From Pomphorhynchus laevis (taxonomy: Eukaryota > Acanthocephala > Palaeacanthocephala > Echinorhynchida > Pomphorhynchidae): 64,000 nt of DNA. Numbering within the stretch: position 1 is the first letter of the stretch; each line of letters opens with the position of its first letter. The stretch covers positions 1 to 64,000 of the forward strand of contig WNNJ02002309.1 of the NCBI GenBank assembly GCA_012934845.2, written 5' to 3'. The position numbers and the translations under genes were made by a program. Below are positions 9,980 to 22,579 of this stretch, in pieces. A model generated the notes under the pieces. It did not search any database. It was not told where the DNA came from and worked only from the letters and a program-made list of their open reading frames with translations.

Positions 9980-12440
9980 CCACGAACGAGCAATAACAGC
10001 TGCAACACTGTTGTTTTACCATGCAGCTTAGTAATTCTGGAAAGCCGTGTTCAGATAATGGACGGAGCTCGAGAAGTAATCTATTATAAATTATATCGAC
10101 TAAAAATAAATTGGAATTAATAACGAATTTTTAGGTGCTCCTTTCCTAGTCTATTAAGATAAGCATTTTTCAATTGTAGTTTATCTGGTATCCGTGGTCT
10201 TCATTAACTCCGAGATGATACATGAAAATTTCTACTGAATATGTGGAGCACACAATTAAATTTCTGATGCCCATAGAAATAATCAAGAGGTACAGAGAAC
10301 GTATACCTATGAAATGTATTAAAGGTGTCCGCAGTTGTTAAGAAGTATCTCAAAATGTCCACATACATAAAGCATAAGGGAATACTGTCTCAGACAGCTT
10401 AGTTAAACATTACATTGCAGTTGTATAACTGTATTGTTGAATGTACTACTCTGCCTTACATGATCATAATATGCGACTTGGTAGTATCTTGTTTTGATAT
10501 AAAAAGTTGCCGATAGCAAGAAAGAAAAATTCCTTTCTCTCGTTTCTGTTTCACAACTGAAAAATGTTAATTTGATTTTTACATTTGTTGATACATGGCA
10601 TAGTTTATTATCGTTTTGGCACAATTATTTTGTTTTTCGAAGAAATTGCTTGGCTTACATTTCAAGAATACAGCATGCATGTCCCTAAATACAAATTATA
10701 CAATACCCTGCAAAACAAGACTTAAATAGGCCACCATAAAAGCGTTATACAATCTATATTATAATTCTTTATAGCATGCTACGTTAAATATAGTTTCATT
10801 GCAATTTGCCAGTTTATGGAATACTTGAAAGTGAGGTTAATGTCTTGCTACAACTTAAATCAATGTGTAAAAATAATCACAAAAGCGAGAGTGAGACAAA
10901 CACCTAAGATAATGTAATATATCATATGCCAAATTTTGCCTGGAACTCCTTCTTACATCCAATTCTTTTCTGTCAGGTTAACGTCTTCTTGTAGTCCCAC
11001 TTTAAACAATTTTGATAACTTGCTAATAAAACCATCGGTTTTTATCAGTTTTAGATGATTTTACTTATTTCGAGATGCCACATTTACAGTTTACACACCT
11101 TTCATCCTTCATTTGTCCAACTTGGCCTCTCACTTCAAAATTTATTTTGGCCTCACTTAAAATATATATTTATTTTTAGTATACATTAATATTATCGAAT
11201 GTTAATCTAAATTTTAGTTATTGGTTTATAAGAATCACGATTGAATTCGTTTTATTCGAATTATTTAGCAATGGTTTAATTAAATTATGTATTGACTGCG
11301 CACTGGGCACATGGCAATCCTAAAAGAAATATTGAATGAAAGCCGTTTGCACAATACAATAATGCGAAATAGCATAACGCAGTCTTGTTATATACAGAAG
11401 GCTAAAATAAGCTTATGATATCTGATTGATGTCTAAATCAATCAGATGACAAAGGGGCATTTAATAATATACCAGTTTATTATAATTTATTCTATTATTA
11501 TATTAAATATCAGTTTGCTAAGATTAACTAAATATTGACTTTAAGCATATATCAACACACCCTAACAAATCACGGGGTTTAGACTTACATGATCTCCTAA
11601 GCGAATGTTCTTAATTGCTAATTTATGTAACTCGCTTCGGATTCATTGTTTCAAAAGTGTACCTGATATGTCTTATCTTTAGTAAATGGGATTAAGAATT
11701 ATATATTGTAGGATATAATCAGTTATTCGTATCATTTTATTAAAGATATAGTCAATTACATTTTACTACTTTTAATCAGTTTATGTTCTCAAATAAATGG
11801 ATATAAAATGAGCATTGCATATACATATATTCAGTAGATATCATCATGTGTTTTGACTTGGCAGGGTTACATGCATTTGCATCCAATATACTATTTTTAA
11901 AACCACTTAAATCGGCATTTCGAGGGGTCTCTTGATGATGATTTGCCATTTGTATGTAGCGAGCATCCTTCGATTTTATAACATTTATCCTTACAATAAT
12001 ATTATTGAAATGACGATATGCAAATGTAAAATTCGCATTCTATTCTAAATTGATAAATTTAGAATAAAATTAAATAATTTATATTATTCTAAATCTACAT
12101 TTTATTCTAAAATGAACTCTAGACGAGAAATCAGATGTAATTTATTTAAAATTAAACAATTTAAAATAATTAAAAATCCTTGTCAAAAATTTTATTTTTT
12201 TTAACGGTAAATTTCAGTATAACTTTATTAATAGCTAAAATTCGGTTGAGCGGTTATATATCTCAGAATTATTCTGAATTAACGATCAATTTAAAAATAA
12301 TTAATGTCTGCTTTGATTATAATTTTTGTAACGATTAGAATTCATTATATTTTACCTTTGGACTCGATGAATATAATAATAAGAGAGAAAGTATCAAGAG
12401 AGAAACAGAATACAAGTATTAATATAAAATCGCTATCTTT
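9980..12440. other. AT-rich stretch without a recognisable gene
   Basis: Short ORFs here (73 codons at 9899-10120, 73 codons on the minus strand at 10403-10624) show no recognisable motif. No clear repeat shared with the rest of the window was seen. It may hold introns or decayed elements. Confidence 0.55.
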
Positions 12441-12444
12441 TAAC

Positions 12445-13060
12445 GCTTTCTAACCTATTGAAGGATCAGGTCCCGCTAGCAAACGCCAACGTGTCACCTT
12501 GCGATTGAGCCACCCTGGGTTTGCCACACACCTAAGGTCCCAATCACGGGTCATGATTGCCAGTAGTCTGAGTATTAGATGCTTAAGAAATCTTAGTCTT
12601 TGCTCAGCGGGACATCCTCTTGAAAAAGAAACTAGTCTCTAGATAACCCAGGTACACGAACGGCGCACCTGAACTATATCTCCCAATGTCAGATGTTAGG
12701 CATTTTCAGAGCCCATTTTGATCTCTTTAGGACACTCTTAAATCTATTCAAGTCGAATCCAGAAGCCCAGTTCATCGAAATAGTGAACCTTAGATATTTT
12801 AGACAATGTGTAAAGGAAGGGAGAGGTTAATTAGTCGTAACGGAAGATAATGCTGAGATTGCTGTTCTCTTTAACATTTTTCTTATTGCAGGAGTGCACT
12901 GAAAAACGAACACATGCCTTTTAGAAGGATTATTGAGGAGGTTGGATAGGGTTAACTTAACTTTTAATCTTAAAAAGAAAAAACTAACTTTTGAGACATT
13001 ATTACACCTGCGTCCTGAAAATAGGGCGGTGGTATCAATGACTTTTATGGTTTCAACAAT
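12445..13060 (-). mobile_element. Family D LINE (Jockey/I-group-like), 3' fragment (copy D1)
   Basis: Aligns with D3 (22590-23170) and D2 (15460-16030). Shared plus-strand blocks include AGCAAACGCCAACGTGTCAC, GATTGAGCCACC, TAGTCTTTGCTC, and AGGAGGTTGGA near 12935. On the minus strand this covers the end of the RT after the YADD box, where D2 reads LVVYADDTTSLFFG, and the C-terminal tail. The copy breaks off near 13060 inside the RT, so it is 5'-truncated, which is usual for LINEs. Confidence 0.65.
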
Positions 13061-15430
13061 GTTTGTTTCAACTATTTATATATATCGTTTATCGCAATAT
13101 TCAGTATCATTATGTTGTCATAGTGGCATATGCCCGTTGTTATTTTATCTTAGATTGTCTAGCTGTTTGATTGTTTCAAATGTATCATAGTATATTTTCT
13201 AAACATAAAATTTAACATTTACATGTAAATTACTGTCAACAAATGTTGATGCTTTATTCTTAATGGATTGACTTCACTGAACTCAATCTTACTGTTTTAA
13301 AATCAAAACAGAATAAAAATTTATAAATATATATGCGATAGCTAAATCGATAACTCTTCAATATAATAATGATCCGAAGGTGCTCGACAATCGAATGCAA
13401 ATAACTGTACTTGTGATGGGATATTTTACAATCCGCTAGAAATATTTTACTATTATAAACCAACCCATACTAGTTCTATTGTCTTGAATTAACAAAATTC
13501 ATCTTTGAATATATTCCAAAAGAAGATTGATAAAGAGATGTATTGATTACTGTATCCTTGCTCGGAGTTTAGTTGGTTAACATCTCTCCTGACCGAATAT
13601 AGATGCTGGATGCATTAGCAACTTTGAAAATATGTGTTGATTACACTATTGAACTCGAAAGCCTTCATAATTTACAGAAAATTTCATCAAACTTTAAATT
13701 TAATCATACAATATCAACAAATTTCAGTTAGCACGACGGTTGAGTTTGTATTGGCATTAGAATAATCGTAAAGAATCGAAAGGTACGTAGCTGTAAATTT
13801 GATCAATATCTTGTCAAATAGGTAGTGCTATTTTGATCTAGCAGATATTTTACATAAAACGAACATGCAAAGATAAACAGATTGATATTTTACATGATTT
13901 TATTTTGAATCAAGCTTAGTTTCAAAATAAAACTTTTGCTACTGCAAGATAACGGATCTCAATCCCTTTATCTGGGTTTTGATGATGCTGTCTTGTAAAA
14001 CTCTTTTACACTGAGTGATTGGTGCAGATATGAATACGATATCAAAAACTCGAACTCGTTAGGCTAATATAATGAGACGTATTCTAGGAATGGTCAATAA
14101 ATATTATATTTTTTTATAGAGTTGAGCAAAGAGAACCTGACGATTTTCATTATCTGAGGGTTATGTAAAATTTTCAAAGTGAAATGCTGTCGTTGAAAAT
14201 CATATTGATCAGCAGGAAGCAGTTATTCGAATTAGACTAAATTGCGATGGGACAGCAAGATTGCGAAACATTCGTAAGAATAATTTAGTATAGCTTCATC
14301 ATACTAAATCATTGTATGGAATCATATGTGTCGCTAGTTCCAAATAAATCAGCCCAACATTACCAATAAAGTCAAAAGTGCCCTTGATATTTTCATAAGC
14401 GATATTGATATGATATCTTGATATGCCAAGCTAACGATTTACATTACGATCTTTTGTCAAGTCGAAGATATCTGTTTATCCATTCCGATGCTTAGATATC
14501 ATTCTAAAAATTGCTGTTTATCATTTTTTTCTTAATGCAATCGAAATGATTTGTCGGTGTCGAGAACCTTGTCGTTTGGAAATGAGTGGTTGATCGCAAT
14601 AGATAGTGGCAGCGAGTAAGAAGGGATGGGAAGTTTTTGTAGGAATAATCTAGTATGGTGTTGCCGCGATACGAATTAGGATCAGATGTGTAATCAAACA
14701 GTGCGTTTTTTATTTTTTACGGAACACAAAATCTTTATAAAAATCCGACATGGATAATGGACGGTAAAGCGATCGAAAATGTGCTTTACATAAGCCTATT
14801 GATATAATATATCACGTGAATCCATTTCAATTCATATCAGCTTTCGTAGAAACTTTTCAGATTCCGCAAGATGAATCTCGATTTTGGGCGGATCGATCGA
14901 TATGCTTTATCAAGTATCTGTAAATTTGTTATCGGCAAATTTACATACGTGCAGTAGGTTGAGGTGAGCGTATAAATGAGGTGTTCGTGAAATTGATAGT
15001 TGCCAAGGATTAAACAGCTGCGAAGGACTATTGATGTACAAGTTTTTACGCTGATACATAGATTTGTTAGTGCACCGCATAACATGATGTAGCTAGCAGT
15101 GAACTCTTTGCTTTCAGGAAAAGCATTGGAAAAAAGTACGATAGTGTACTCACCATTTATCTTTGCGAAGATAGAATACATGTATCAACACAATTACACT
15201 TATTTGTATCTGTTATGATTTTGCTGGATATTAATATTTTGCGATTGGATAAATTGTAAAATAAGACGAAATTTAAAGTTGTCGAATTAGCACCGAAATC
15301 GAGGCATTCTAGATGTATATTTGATAAAATCATCTATAGTTCGTAATTGATATATGGGGTGGACGTGGTAGAATTAAATAGCTGCCATCAAGGTGTTTGT
15401 TAAAGTATCAACTGCAGACGAATCTTGTCG
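13061..15430. other. Unassigned stretch
   Basis: Somewhat less AT-rich than the flanks and with patchy coding-like composition, for example around 14820-15180 on the plus strand, where a repeatedly interrupted frame includes FVETFQIPQDESRFWADRS. I do not recognise a family. It may be a decayed element. The 114-codon ORF on the minus strand at 14837-15181 is probably a shadow of it. Confidence 0.45.
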
Positions 15431-15435
15431 TATTC

Positions 15436-17367
15436 TTATAATGACGGACAAGAGGTAACATATCCATCCAGCTTACACCAGTGCGCCGCATTCCGTCTGA
15501 ACCATTTAGAATCTATCACACACCTGAGGGTCCAGTTGAACTGAACTATGGTAGGTAATCTCGAGACGAGGATCATAAGAAACCTTAGTCTTTGCTCTGG
15601 GGTACGTCCTCCGGAAAAGAAAACTAGTTCCGAAATTTCCCAGGTATCCCAGAGGCGCACTTGAGATTTCTCACTTAATAACAGATGCTGGGCCCTGGAA
15701 CGAACCCGTTTTAAGGCCCATCTAGCTTTCTTAAGTAAACTTTTGAATTTCATCAAGTCTACTCCGGTCGACCATTTAATCGTAATGGTACACCCCGTTT
15801 ATTTTACTTGATGTGTAAAGGTAGTGAGTGGTTGATTGTTCAATATGAAAGAGAGAGCTGATATTGCTAGTATCTTTAGTTTTTCTTTGTGGCAGAGGCA
15901 ACATTAAATACAAAATTTTGCGATTTAGAGGAGTTGGAATAAGATTGGACGTGGACAACTGGTCTTTTAATCTAGAAAAGAAACGGTTGATATCAGAGAC
16001 TACATCTATGCACCTGCGTCCAAAAAACAGGGATGTGGTATCATCAGCGTATACCACTAGATGTTGATCGCGTTCAAATGTCTTAAAGAGTACGATAGAA
16101 TCAGTAAGATATAAGATAGGATAAAGTGGTGAACCTTGAGGCACAACTGTAATAGGGTAGAACTGTCAAGCATCATGGTCGTCTTCATAAAATAACCACT
16201 TGGTGTACAACAGTATCTCCACCCTGTTAACAATTCTCGCAGGCAGCCGAGGGACCTAAGAGAAGAGATAACAAGGGGAATTGAAATGCGGTCAAATGCA
16301 GCGGAAAAATCAAGGAAAGCAGCCACAACGAGCATATGACTGTTGTTCTGACAAAACCGGGGCATCTCACCAACTGCTGAGTGAACCGAGCGACCTTTGA
16401 CAAACCTATGTAAACATGGTGGGATTAAGTTACGCCTACTTAAATAGTCGCAGGTTTTAAGCGTTAGTACATTTTCGTAGATGTAGATGAGGGAGTTTTA
16501 TCGAAATAGGTGCAGATCTTTTGGACATAAGACCACTTTTGTCTTGGATAAAAATATTCTCCAGCTAATGTTGATGCCGGGAACATCGGAGTGATATGCT
16601 AATAGCAGCGTTGTGGATACCTCCTTTATCTGACTGTCTGTCAAAACTGACAGAACCAATTGGAAAGTGGCGCATGGGGTCTGGAGGTGTCCGAAAGTGG
16701 ATCCCAGGCATTCAGTATATCGGTAACCGATAAATGCCTGATTCTGAAGTCATCCCAAGTCGGGATTGTTAGAGAGATTGAGTGACTCCATAATTATGTA
16801 GGATTAGTGACTCCTCCAAAACTTTGTCAAAGCCTAAGCTGTTAATCCAATCAGATGCCCTCTCCTTCCAGCAGACAAACTTCTCCTTCTTGAATATCTT
16901 CCAGAAGGAAGACTGAAATGGATTAAGACGAGCAATGCTCGCCCTATCTCTACTCAGCTGGAATCTATACCTAGATCTCCAGTATTCTTTCGAGAGGGCC
17001 TGCATGAGGGCAACAGAGAGATTAGGAAGGTTTAGCATTTTAGCAAAGACCTTGAGTTTCGTTGGAGTGGGATTGAATAAATGACTTGTGTAGGTGGTCG
17101 AAAGTATCGCGGTAGCTTGCGAAGAAAGATAGGAATTTAATCGGGTCAGTAGAGTCGCAGTCTAGAAGAAGGATATTCTGATTTTATCAAAGTGAAACCT
17201 CCTCCTCAGGAGAAGGTTTCACTAACCGCCAGCAAAGTAAGTCATGTGAGGTAGACAGCTGTTGGTGTGACTGCTTGATACAGGTAGGCTTCAACAGCCA
17301 CCTCTCGTGTAGCAGTAGTATGTTGAGGAGTGAATTTGTTTTTGTGCAATGAAAGGTAGGTGATAAT
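15436..17367 (-). mobile_element. Family D LINE, RT and 3' end (copy D2, 3' part)
   Basis: Minus strand, 5' to 3': C-terminal edge of the endonuclease near 17340 (FTPQHTTATRE), a linker ending SLNLSNNPDLG near 16750, RT motif A FLDFSAAFDRISIPLVISSL (16230-16330), motif B MPQGSPLYPILYL (16110-16144), motif C LVVYADDTTSLFFG (16010-16070), then a C-terminal tail RVRSRAQHLL...LRCVIDSKWFRRNAA near 15500-15720. Several frame changes break ORF2. The 5' half of the same copy lies beyond a PLE insertion, at 20088-21180. The motifs suggest the Jockey/I/R1 group; the clade was not resolved. Confidence 0.75.
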
Positions 17368-17393
17368 GAAAAAAAAACATTTCAAAAAACATT

Positions 17394-19720
17394 TCAATAT
17401 TAAATCAAAAACTATTAGAAAAAGAAGATTTTTGGATTAAAACGCTTAATTCCATGTACCCATTAGGATTGAATGACGTGGTACAAGAAATTGGCAGAAG
17501 TAGTATAATACATAATAAACAACTATATTATAATAATCCGGTTAAACGCAAACCAAGAAGTCATGGTGATAAAAGGAATAGGAAAAATAGAGTTAAAAAT
17601 ATTAAAAAAGATATGTATATAAATGAACAATTAGAAATGTTAAAACAACTTTTAAGTGATAATAAGCTAAAAGATCTTTATGTAAATATAATAAGTTTTT
17701 CTAAAGATATCATATGTTCAATAAATCAAAAATTAATTAACGACTATGATAGGCTAAGTTGTATAATAGACAGTTATTGTAATACAAAATACTAAAATCA
17801 TACAATAAATGTAAATAATAACAATAGAAAATATACATTAACCATAAACTTCATTAATAAATGTATAGATAACATAAATATAGCCGGACTTTTAAATAAT
17901 TCTAAAAGTAAAGAAATAATAGGGTCAGATTTAAGTAAATATATTCCTAAAATAAGGTATAAACTCCTACCACCATTAGGACGAAAAATTTGTAATTATA
18001 ATAAAGAATTAAAATCAATATGTAACGATAATATTAGAAACATAATGGAAACAGAATGCAATTGTAAAAGTCTTAGTTTTGATAAAATAAATGAACATAT
18101 ATGTACCCATAATCTAGAATTAATTGAAAATTGTGAATTAAGAAAGCTGCTATCAAAAGGGTATAAATATAGATTAAATAATAACAACGATAAAAATAAA
18201 ATTTACAATTCGTTATATAATGACTTAAATGCTTACTTTGGTAAGCTGATAGTAAAAGCTTAAATAAATCAAAGATAAACATTTGGAAAGATTATATATT
18301 TGATAAAATTAAAAATAAAATGAAAATAGCAAACAATTACAAAAGGAAAGATAAAATTAATAAAGAAATGTATAAAGAACTTACTAAATTAAAGGATAAC
18401 TATATAATAACAACTATTGATAAAGCTAGTAATAACTTTGTCTTCATTTGCAAAAAGCTTTATTATGATATACTGATGAAAGAGGTTAATTCTAATGATC
18501 TAAATGTAAATCCAACATATGAACGTAGTGAGTTGAGTTTTGAAACAATTATTACAAGTCACTGTTCTATAATGGATAAAAAGGGTATAAAGGTTGAATT
18601 AGATAATAAAACTATACCTATATTATATTGGAATCCAAAATTACATAAAAATCCAATAAAACCTAGGTTCATATGTAGTGCGTTTAAATGTACATTAAAA
18701 CCACTTTCTGTCTATATGAATAAAATACTTAAAGTAATTAAAGCACATTTAAAAAAATATTGCAATGTAATCGAAATTAATACTGGTATAAAACACTATT
18801 TCAGTAAAAAATTCTACAAAAGAATTTTTAGAACAGACAAAAGGAATAAATTTTTCAAAATATAAATACATACAATTTTAGTACTCTTTATACAAATCTA
18901 GGTTTAGTAGATATTAAAGAAGCGTTAGTAAAATTAATTAATCTTATATTCGGAAAAAGATATACATATATATGTTATAATAATTATAACGCCTATCTAA
19001 CAAAAATTAAACCATCAAATAAATATAAATATATGGATAAAATTGAATTAATAGAATCCTTAAATATTTTGAGAAATCAAAATTATTTAAAAGTAGGGAC
19101 ATCTATATTTAGACAAGTAAAAGGTGTTCCAATGGGTGGTAATAGTAGCCCAATTATAGCTGACTTGTTTTTAAGCTTTATAGAATATGAATTTGTTCAT
19201 AACTGTGTAAAAACTAAATCTAAACAATATAAATATATGAAATATATGTTTCGATACATTGATGATATATGTGTATTTAATTCTAATAATTTTTATTCAA
19301 TTAGTGAGCACATTTATCCAGAAAGCCTTATTCTTAACAAAACCAATATTAATGATAAAGAAGGTGTATATCTAGATATGAACATTAAATTAACATTAAC
19401 TAAAACTACTATTAATTTATATCGTAAAGATGACATATTTAAATTTACAAGAAACATATTTTTGCATGAGCATTCATGCATACCATATAATATAAAATAT
19501 AATACATTAAATAATTAAATTTTAAGAATTGCAACAATATGTAATGATAGTGGCTTTCTTCAAAATCATTTAAATAATTTAATAGATACATATTTTAAAC
19601 TAGGTTACTATAAAAATAACATCAAGCAGAAAATAGTAAAATATATAAATCAACACAATAATATAAAGAATAAATTTAAACTCTTAAGTGGCAAATTTGT
19701 ATGGATGGATAATAAATAAT
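17394..19720 (+). pseudogene. PLE reverse transcriptase (Naiad-type), broken ORF
   Basis: Starts with KEDFWIKTLNSMYPLGLND, the end of a GIY-YIG nuclease placed N-terminal to the RT, which is the permuted layout known for Naiad/Chlamys PLEs. Next come CNCKSLSFDKINEHICTHNL (18054-18115, a Cys/His cluster), IDKASNNFVFICKKLYYDIL (18417-18476), LYWNPKLHKNPIKPRFICSA (18624-18683), motif A YNFSTLYTN near 18870-18896, motif B VKGVPMGGNSSPIIADLF (19119-19172), motif C MFRYIDDICVF (19249-19280), and a thumb ending near 19720. The catalytic Asp pair of motif C is present; motif A has N where D is usual. It is read in several frames, so it is not functional as it stands. Confidence 0.75.
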
Positions 19721-19793
19721 ATACTTTGCATTAGAATAAGATACTAGATAGTTATTTCAGAGGAAATACATCATTAGCATGTATTTGGCCCCG

Positions 19794-19863
19794 CTGCTAT
19801 GTTGGGTAGAGGAGTTAGGGGCCGAAACCTGATAGCATAGCAGTTTCTCCTGATGACCTCTAA
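19794..19863 (+). ncRNA. Hammerhead-like motif with permuted strand order, PLE1a 3' UTR
   Basis: In order: CTGCTATGTTGGGT (19794-19807), cleavage-site A (19808), GAGGAG (19809-19814), TTAGGGG (19815-19821), GAAAC (19824-19828), ACCTGATAGCATAGCAG (19827-19843), TTTCTC (19844-19849), CTGATGA (19850-19856), CCTCTAA (19857-19863). Stem III pairs ACCTGA/TTGGGT and CATAGCAG/CTGCTATG, stem I GAGGAG/TTTCTC, stem II TTAGGGG/CCTCTAA. All three cross one another. The copy at 49.8 kb has GAGGAA/TTCCTC and ATAGG/CCTAT, which keeps the pairing. An alternative GGCCCC/GGGGCC hairpin competes with stem II. Confidence 0.5.
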
Positions 19864-20087
19864 TTCTTATTCTGATACAACGTCTGTTATTTATTAGTCA
19901 ATTCATAAAAATGACGTTTATTTTAAATTTTATTTTTTATTTTTATTTTTTAACTTGATTTAAATTATAGAAAATCTAAAAACAATTATTTATTTTATTA
20001 TTTAATTATTAAATTTTGATTTAGCATTATTATGTTTTGTTTATTTTATAATTATATAACAATTCGTAGACTCAGTTAGCTGATTTA

Positions 20088-21180
20088 ATGGTTTAAGTAT
20101 AAGATAACCGATTCTAGATCCGCGAATTGCTGCATTAATCGAACGACCTACTATGTCGTTAAAATCACCAAGTAACATTTCATTACCGCTACCCAATATA
20201 CGGTCCAGGATGTCACGGTTCTTGTAAATCTCTTCCAGCCGAATATAGATATTGATTATACTGATGGGTTTATCGTTCTTCCAGAGTGTTATCGTTGAAC
20301 AAGACGGTTGGACAATAATAATTGAAAAGAATGGATTATCTTAAATGGAATTTAACTAAGGTTATTTCCCACAATAAACCAATGACTATCTTGCTTCTGC
20401 AATTTGACCGGTTTAGTTTTGTTCGAGGATGAGTGCTTGTTCGATTGAATGACCGAGGGTATCGTATCCTTACTAGGCAACAGGATAGCCTCGGCTAGTT
20501 TTTGTAGAAGAGTGGTGATATATGTTATTTGTTCTGAAACTTTCAGTAGCAGACAGTAAGGCGCTATTGGCCACCGTATTATATTTTTGAGGAATGTCAG
20601 CTTTGGAGGACTGGTTATTTGCGGCAATTTCGTATCATTTCTGGTAGTCTTTAAATTTAGAGCATTTCCGGGCCAGACTGGATGCTGCAGGTTGCAGTTT
20701 AACATCAGAATGCTGCGTTGCAGTAATCAGGTTAATCCTCGTCGTTCGAAGCGCAGACACCACAGGATTTTTTCTTGTGGCAAGATGAAAACCAGTGCCC
20801 CATTGATGGCACTGGTTACAGTGGGGATAAGTCCACTCTTCTGCACTAATAAAAACGAAGATTACAGTCCATGAAAGAGTCGCAGCTGGAGTTGGCCAGC
20901 AGCCTGACGTTGTCAGAACTAGTGTTTGCGAAGGCGATCGGAAGGGGTATTATTCTTCCCCTTAATGAAGCGTATGTTTGAAAGCTGGAAATCATGCTCC
21001 AGATCAAGTAGGTATTTTTCATCTAAATTAATTATCAGGTTCGAAATCTCTAAAGCTGCCTGGATTGACTTGAAAGAGATTTTAACAACGTCTTTTCGAT
21101 TATGCTCGCTAAACTTCAAGTACTTTTTTTTGTTAAATCGTCGGTCGAAAAGGGGGCACGGTAGCTAGTACTCACCATTT
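20088..21180 (-). mobile_element. Family D LINE, endonuclease start and ORF1 (copy D2, 5' part)
   Basis: Continuation of the copy at 15436-17367. Minus strand, 5' to 3': an ORF1-like piece at 20919-21119 (KISFKSIQAALEISNLI, then HDFQLSNIRFIKG), matching the region that precedes the zinc knuckles in Jockey/I-group Gag-like proteins; a C-x2-C-type remnant near 20830 (HCNQCHQWGTGFHLATRK, aligned with CxxCQxWGH); an Asn/Lys-rich segment at 20352-20705; then the APE-type endonuclease, with DILDRILGSGNEMLLGDFND at 20150-20210. The GDFN box is a core endonuclease motif. The N-terminal part of the endonuclease appears shortened. Confidence 0.65.
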
Positions 21181-22579
21181 TGACAGAATTAAACAGTATT
21201 CGATTTTTAGGGAATTTCATTATAAAATTCCTCGGGAGGCAATCGAAGTGATATTTCGTGTCCATGGGGACCATAGGGGTTATGATAATTATATTTGTAG
21301 AGTTTTAAAATGAGTAAGTACCTCCAAGGAAGAAGAATTTGCAATATTTAAATTACTTCCCTTGATCTAGTTTAAATTTTCAGCAATCTTTGCTTGAAAT
21401 TGTATACTTACGGAATCATTTGATACCTCCTCTGTGTGATAGTTATTGTGTCACACAATATAGCGTTTCTGTAAGAATAATTTTAATGGATATAAATCAA
21501 ATCGCACTAGAGAAAATACTTCATAGGTATTTGGCCACTCCGCTATGCTGCGTCAAGGAAGAGGGTCCGAAACCTGATAACAAGCACTTCCTGGTATGTA
21601 AAGTGTCAATTTTCTTATAAATTCTCAACCTTAAGTTTTAAGGATTTCTAATTTGTCAACCAAATCGATTTATCAAATCAAACTTGCTCCTTTAAATAAA
21701 ACAGCAAGAAAACAATCAATAAAATTCTAAGCGCATGTAGATTTATCGTCATGTTGCAGTTAGTTAATAATCGGTAAATCAAAGACGTAAAAAGCAGACA
21801 ATTTAAAATTTCTGCATTTTCAACCGAGGTAATTAAAAATTGTAAGAGTTGAGTTACATTCGCATGATGGTTAAAAATAAAGGCGGTGAAAAAGGGAAGC
21901 TGTAGAATATTGAAGTAGTAAATTGTCGTTTCATTGTTGTGGGTTTATATAATGTTTATAAAGGACAATGATGTTCTGTAATGGCCACAGGGAGGGGTAA
22001 AACGTCTAATTGTTGGCGATTGAGTTAATATGTTATTGGGACAAGATACGATCGACAAATTATTTGCGAATGTTAACTAGAAGAAATTGTCGGCTATGGC
22101 ACACCTATTAAGAAGTTCGTTACGCTCAAGAGTTATGAGGCCAGATGATATGACATCATAGCGACTTTAGGAAGAGGTAACAAGCCTTTATGCTATACAT
22201 GTGTATTTGGACTTTTATTGGGTTTGAGTTGTACCGAGTTGAACACAGTGCGAGCTCTATCTAATTGCGTAATAGGAAAATGTATTTCACCTTGTTGGAA
22301 ATTAGAGAGTGAATTTGGGTTTGCGAGCTTCATCTGAGTTGGAACCAAATACGCAAAGAATTTGGTAGAGACTTTTGATTGATAATCCTTCGGTGATAGA
22401 TCCTTACAATCTTATTTTCTAATTATTAAAGATTGAAAAAACTCAAGAAAATAAAATAAGTTTTACAAATAATAATAAAATAAAGATTTTATAAACAATT
22501 AAGTTTAAACATGCAGTCAAGAAACATCATAACAGAGAGTGTAAAAGAAAAACTGTGATATATTATAGCCGTAGTCATC
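21181..22579. other. Unassigned stretch with a PLE 3'-end-like segment
   Basis: At about 21500-21600 (plus) the order GTATTTGGCCACTCCGCTAT, GCGTC, AAGGAAG, GGGTCCGAAACCTGATAA, CACTTCCT resembles the PLE1 3' UTR ribozyme region, with a GUC at the predicted cleavage point, but the CUGAUGA box is absent. The rest (21650-22570) has no recognised gene. A modestly open minus-strand frame near 22210-22380 matches nothing I know. Confidence 0.45.

Larger units (their letters stand above)
17368..20087 (+). mobile_element. Naiad-type Penelope-like element, near full length (PLE1a)
   Basis: Inserted in LINE copy D2: LINE sequence stops at GGTGATAATGAA (about 17367) and resumes at AATGGTTTAAGTATAAG (about 20088), while the related copy D3 runs through the same point. 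The 3' terminus is CGTAGACTCAGTTAGCTGAT followed by TT, which also bounds the solo 3' ends at 27.2, 27.6, 27.8 and 62.2 kb. The 5' end begins inside the last codons of an N-terminal GIY-YIG domain, so the element is 5'-truncated. The 3' UTR (19720-20087) carries a hammerhead-like motif. Base composition is more AT-rich than the host LINE. Confidence 0.75.

Noticed and set aside
14837-15181. 114-codon minus-strand ORF as a host gene
   Set aside because: No recognisable motif; the opposite strand looks as coding-like, so neither can be supported.
19786-19845. HDV-like ribozyme in the PLE1 3' UTR
   Set aside because: GGCCCC/GGGGCC and CTGCTATG/CATAGCAG do interlock as in a P1/P2 pseudoknot, but I could not assign P3, P1.1, P4 or the catalytic C. 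Hammerhead core boxes explain more of the conserved bases.
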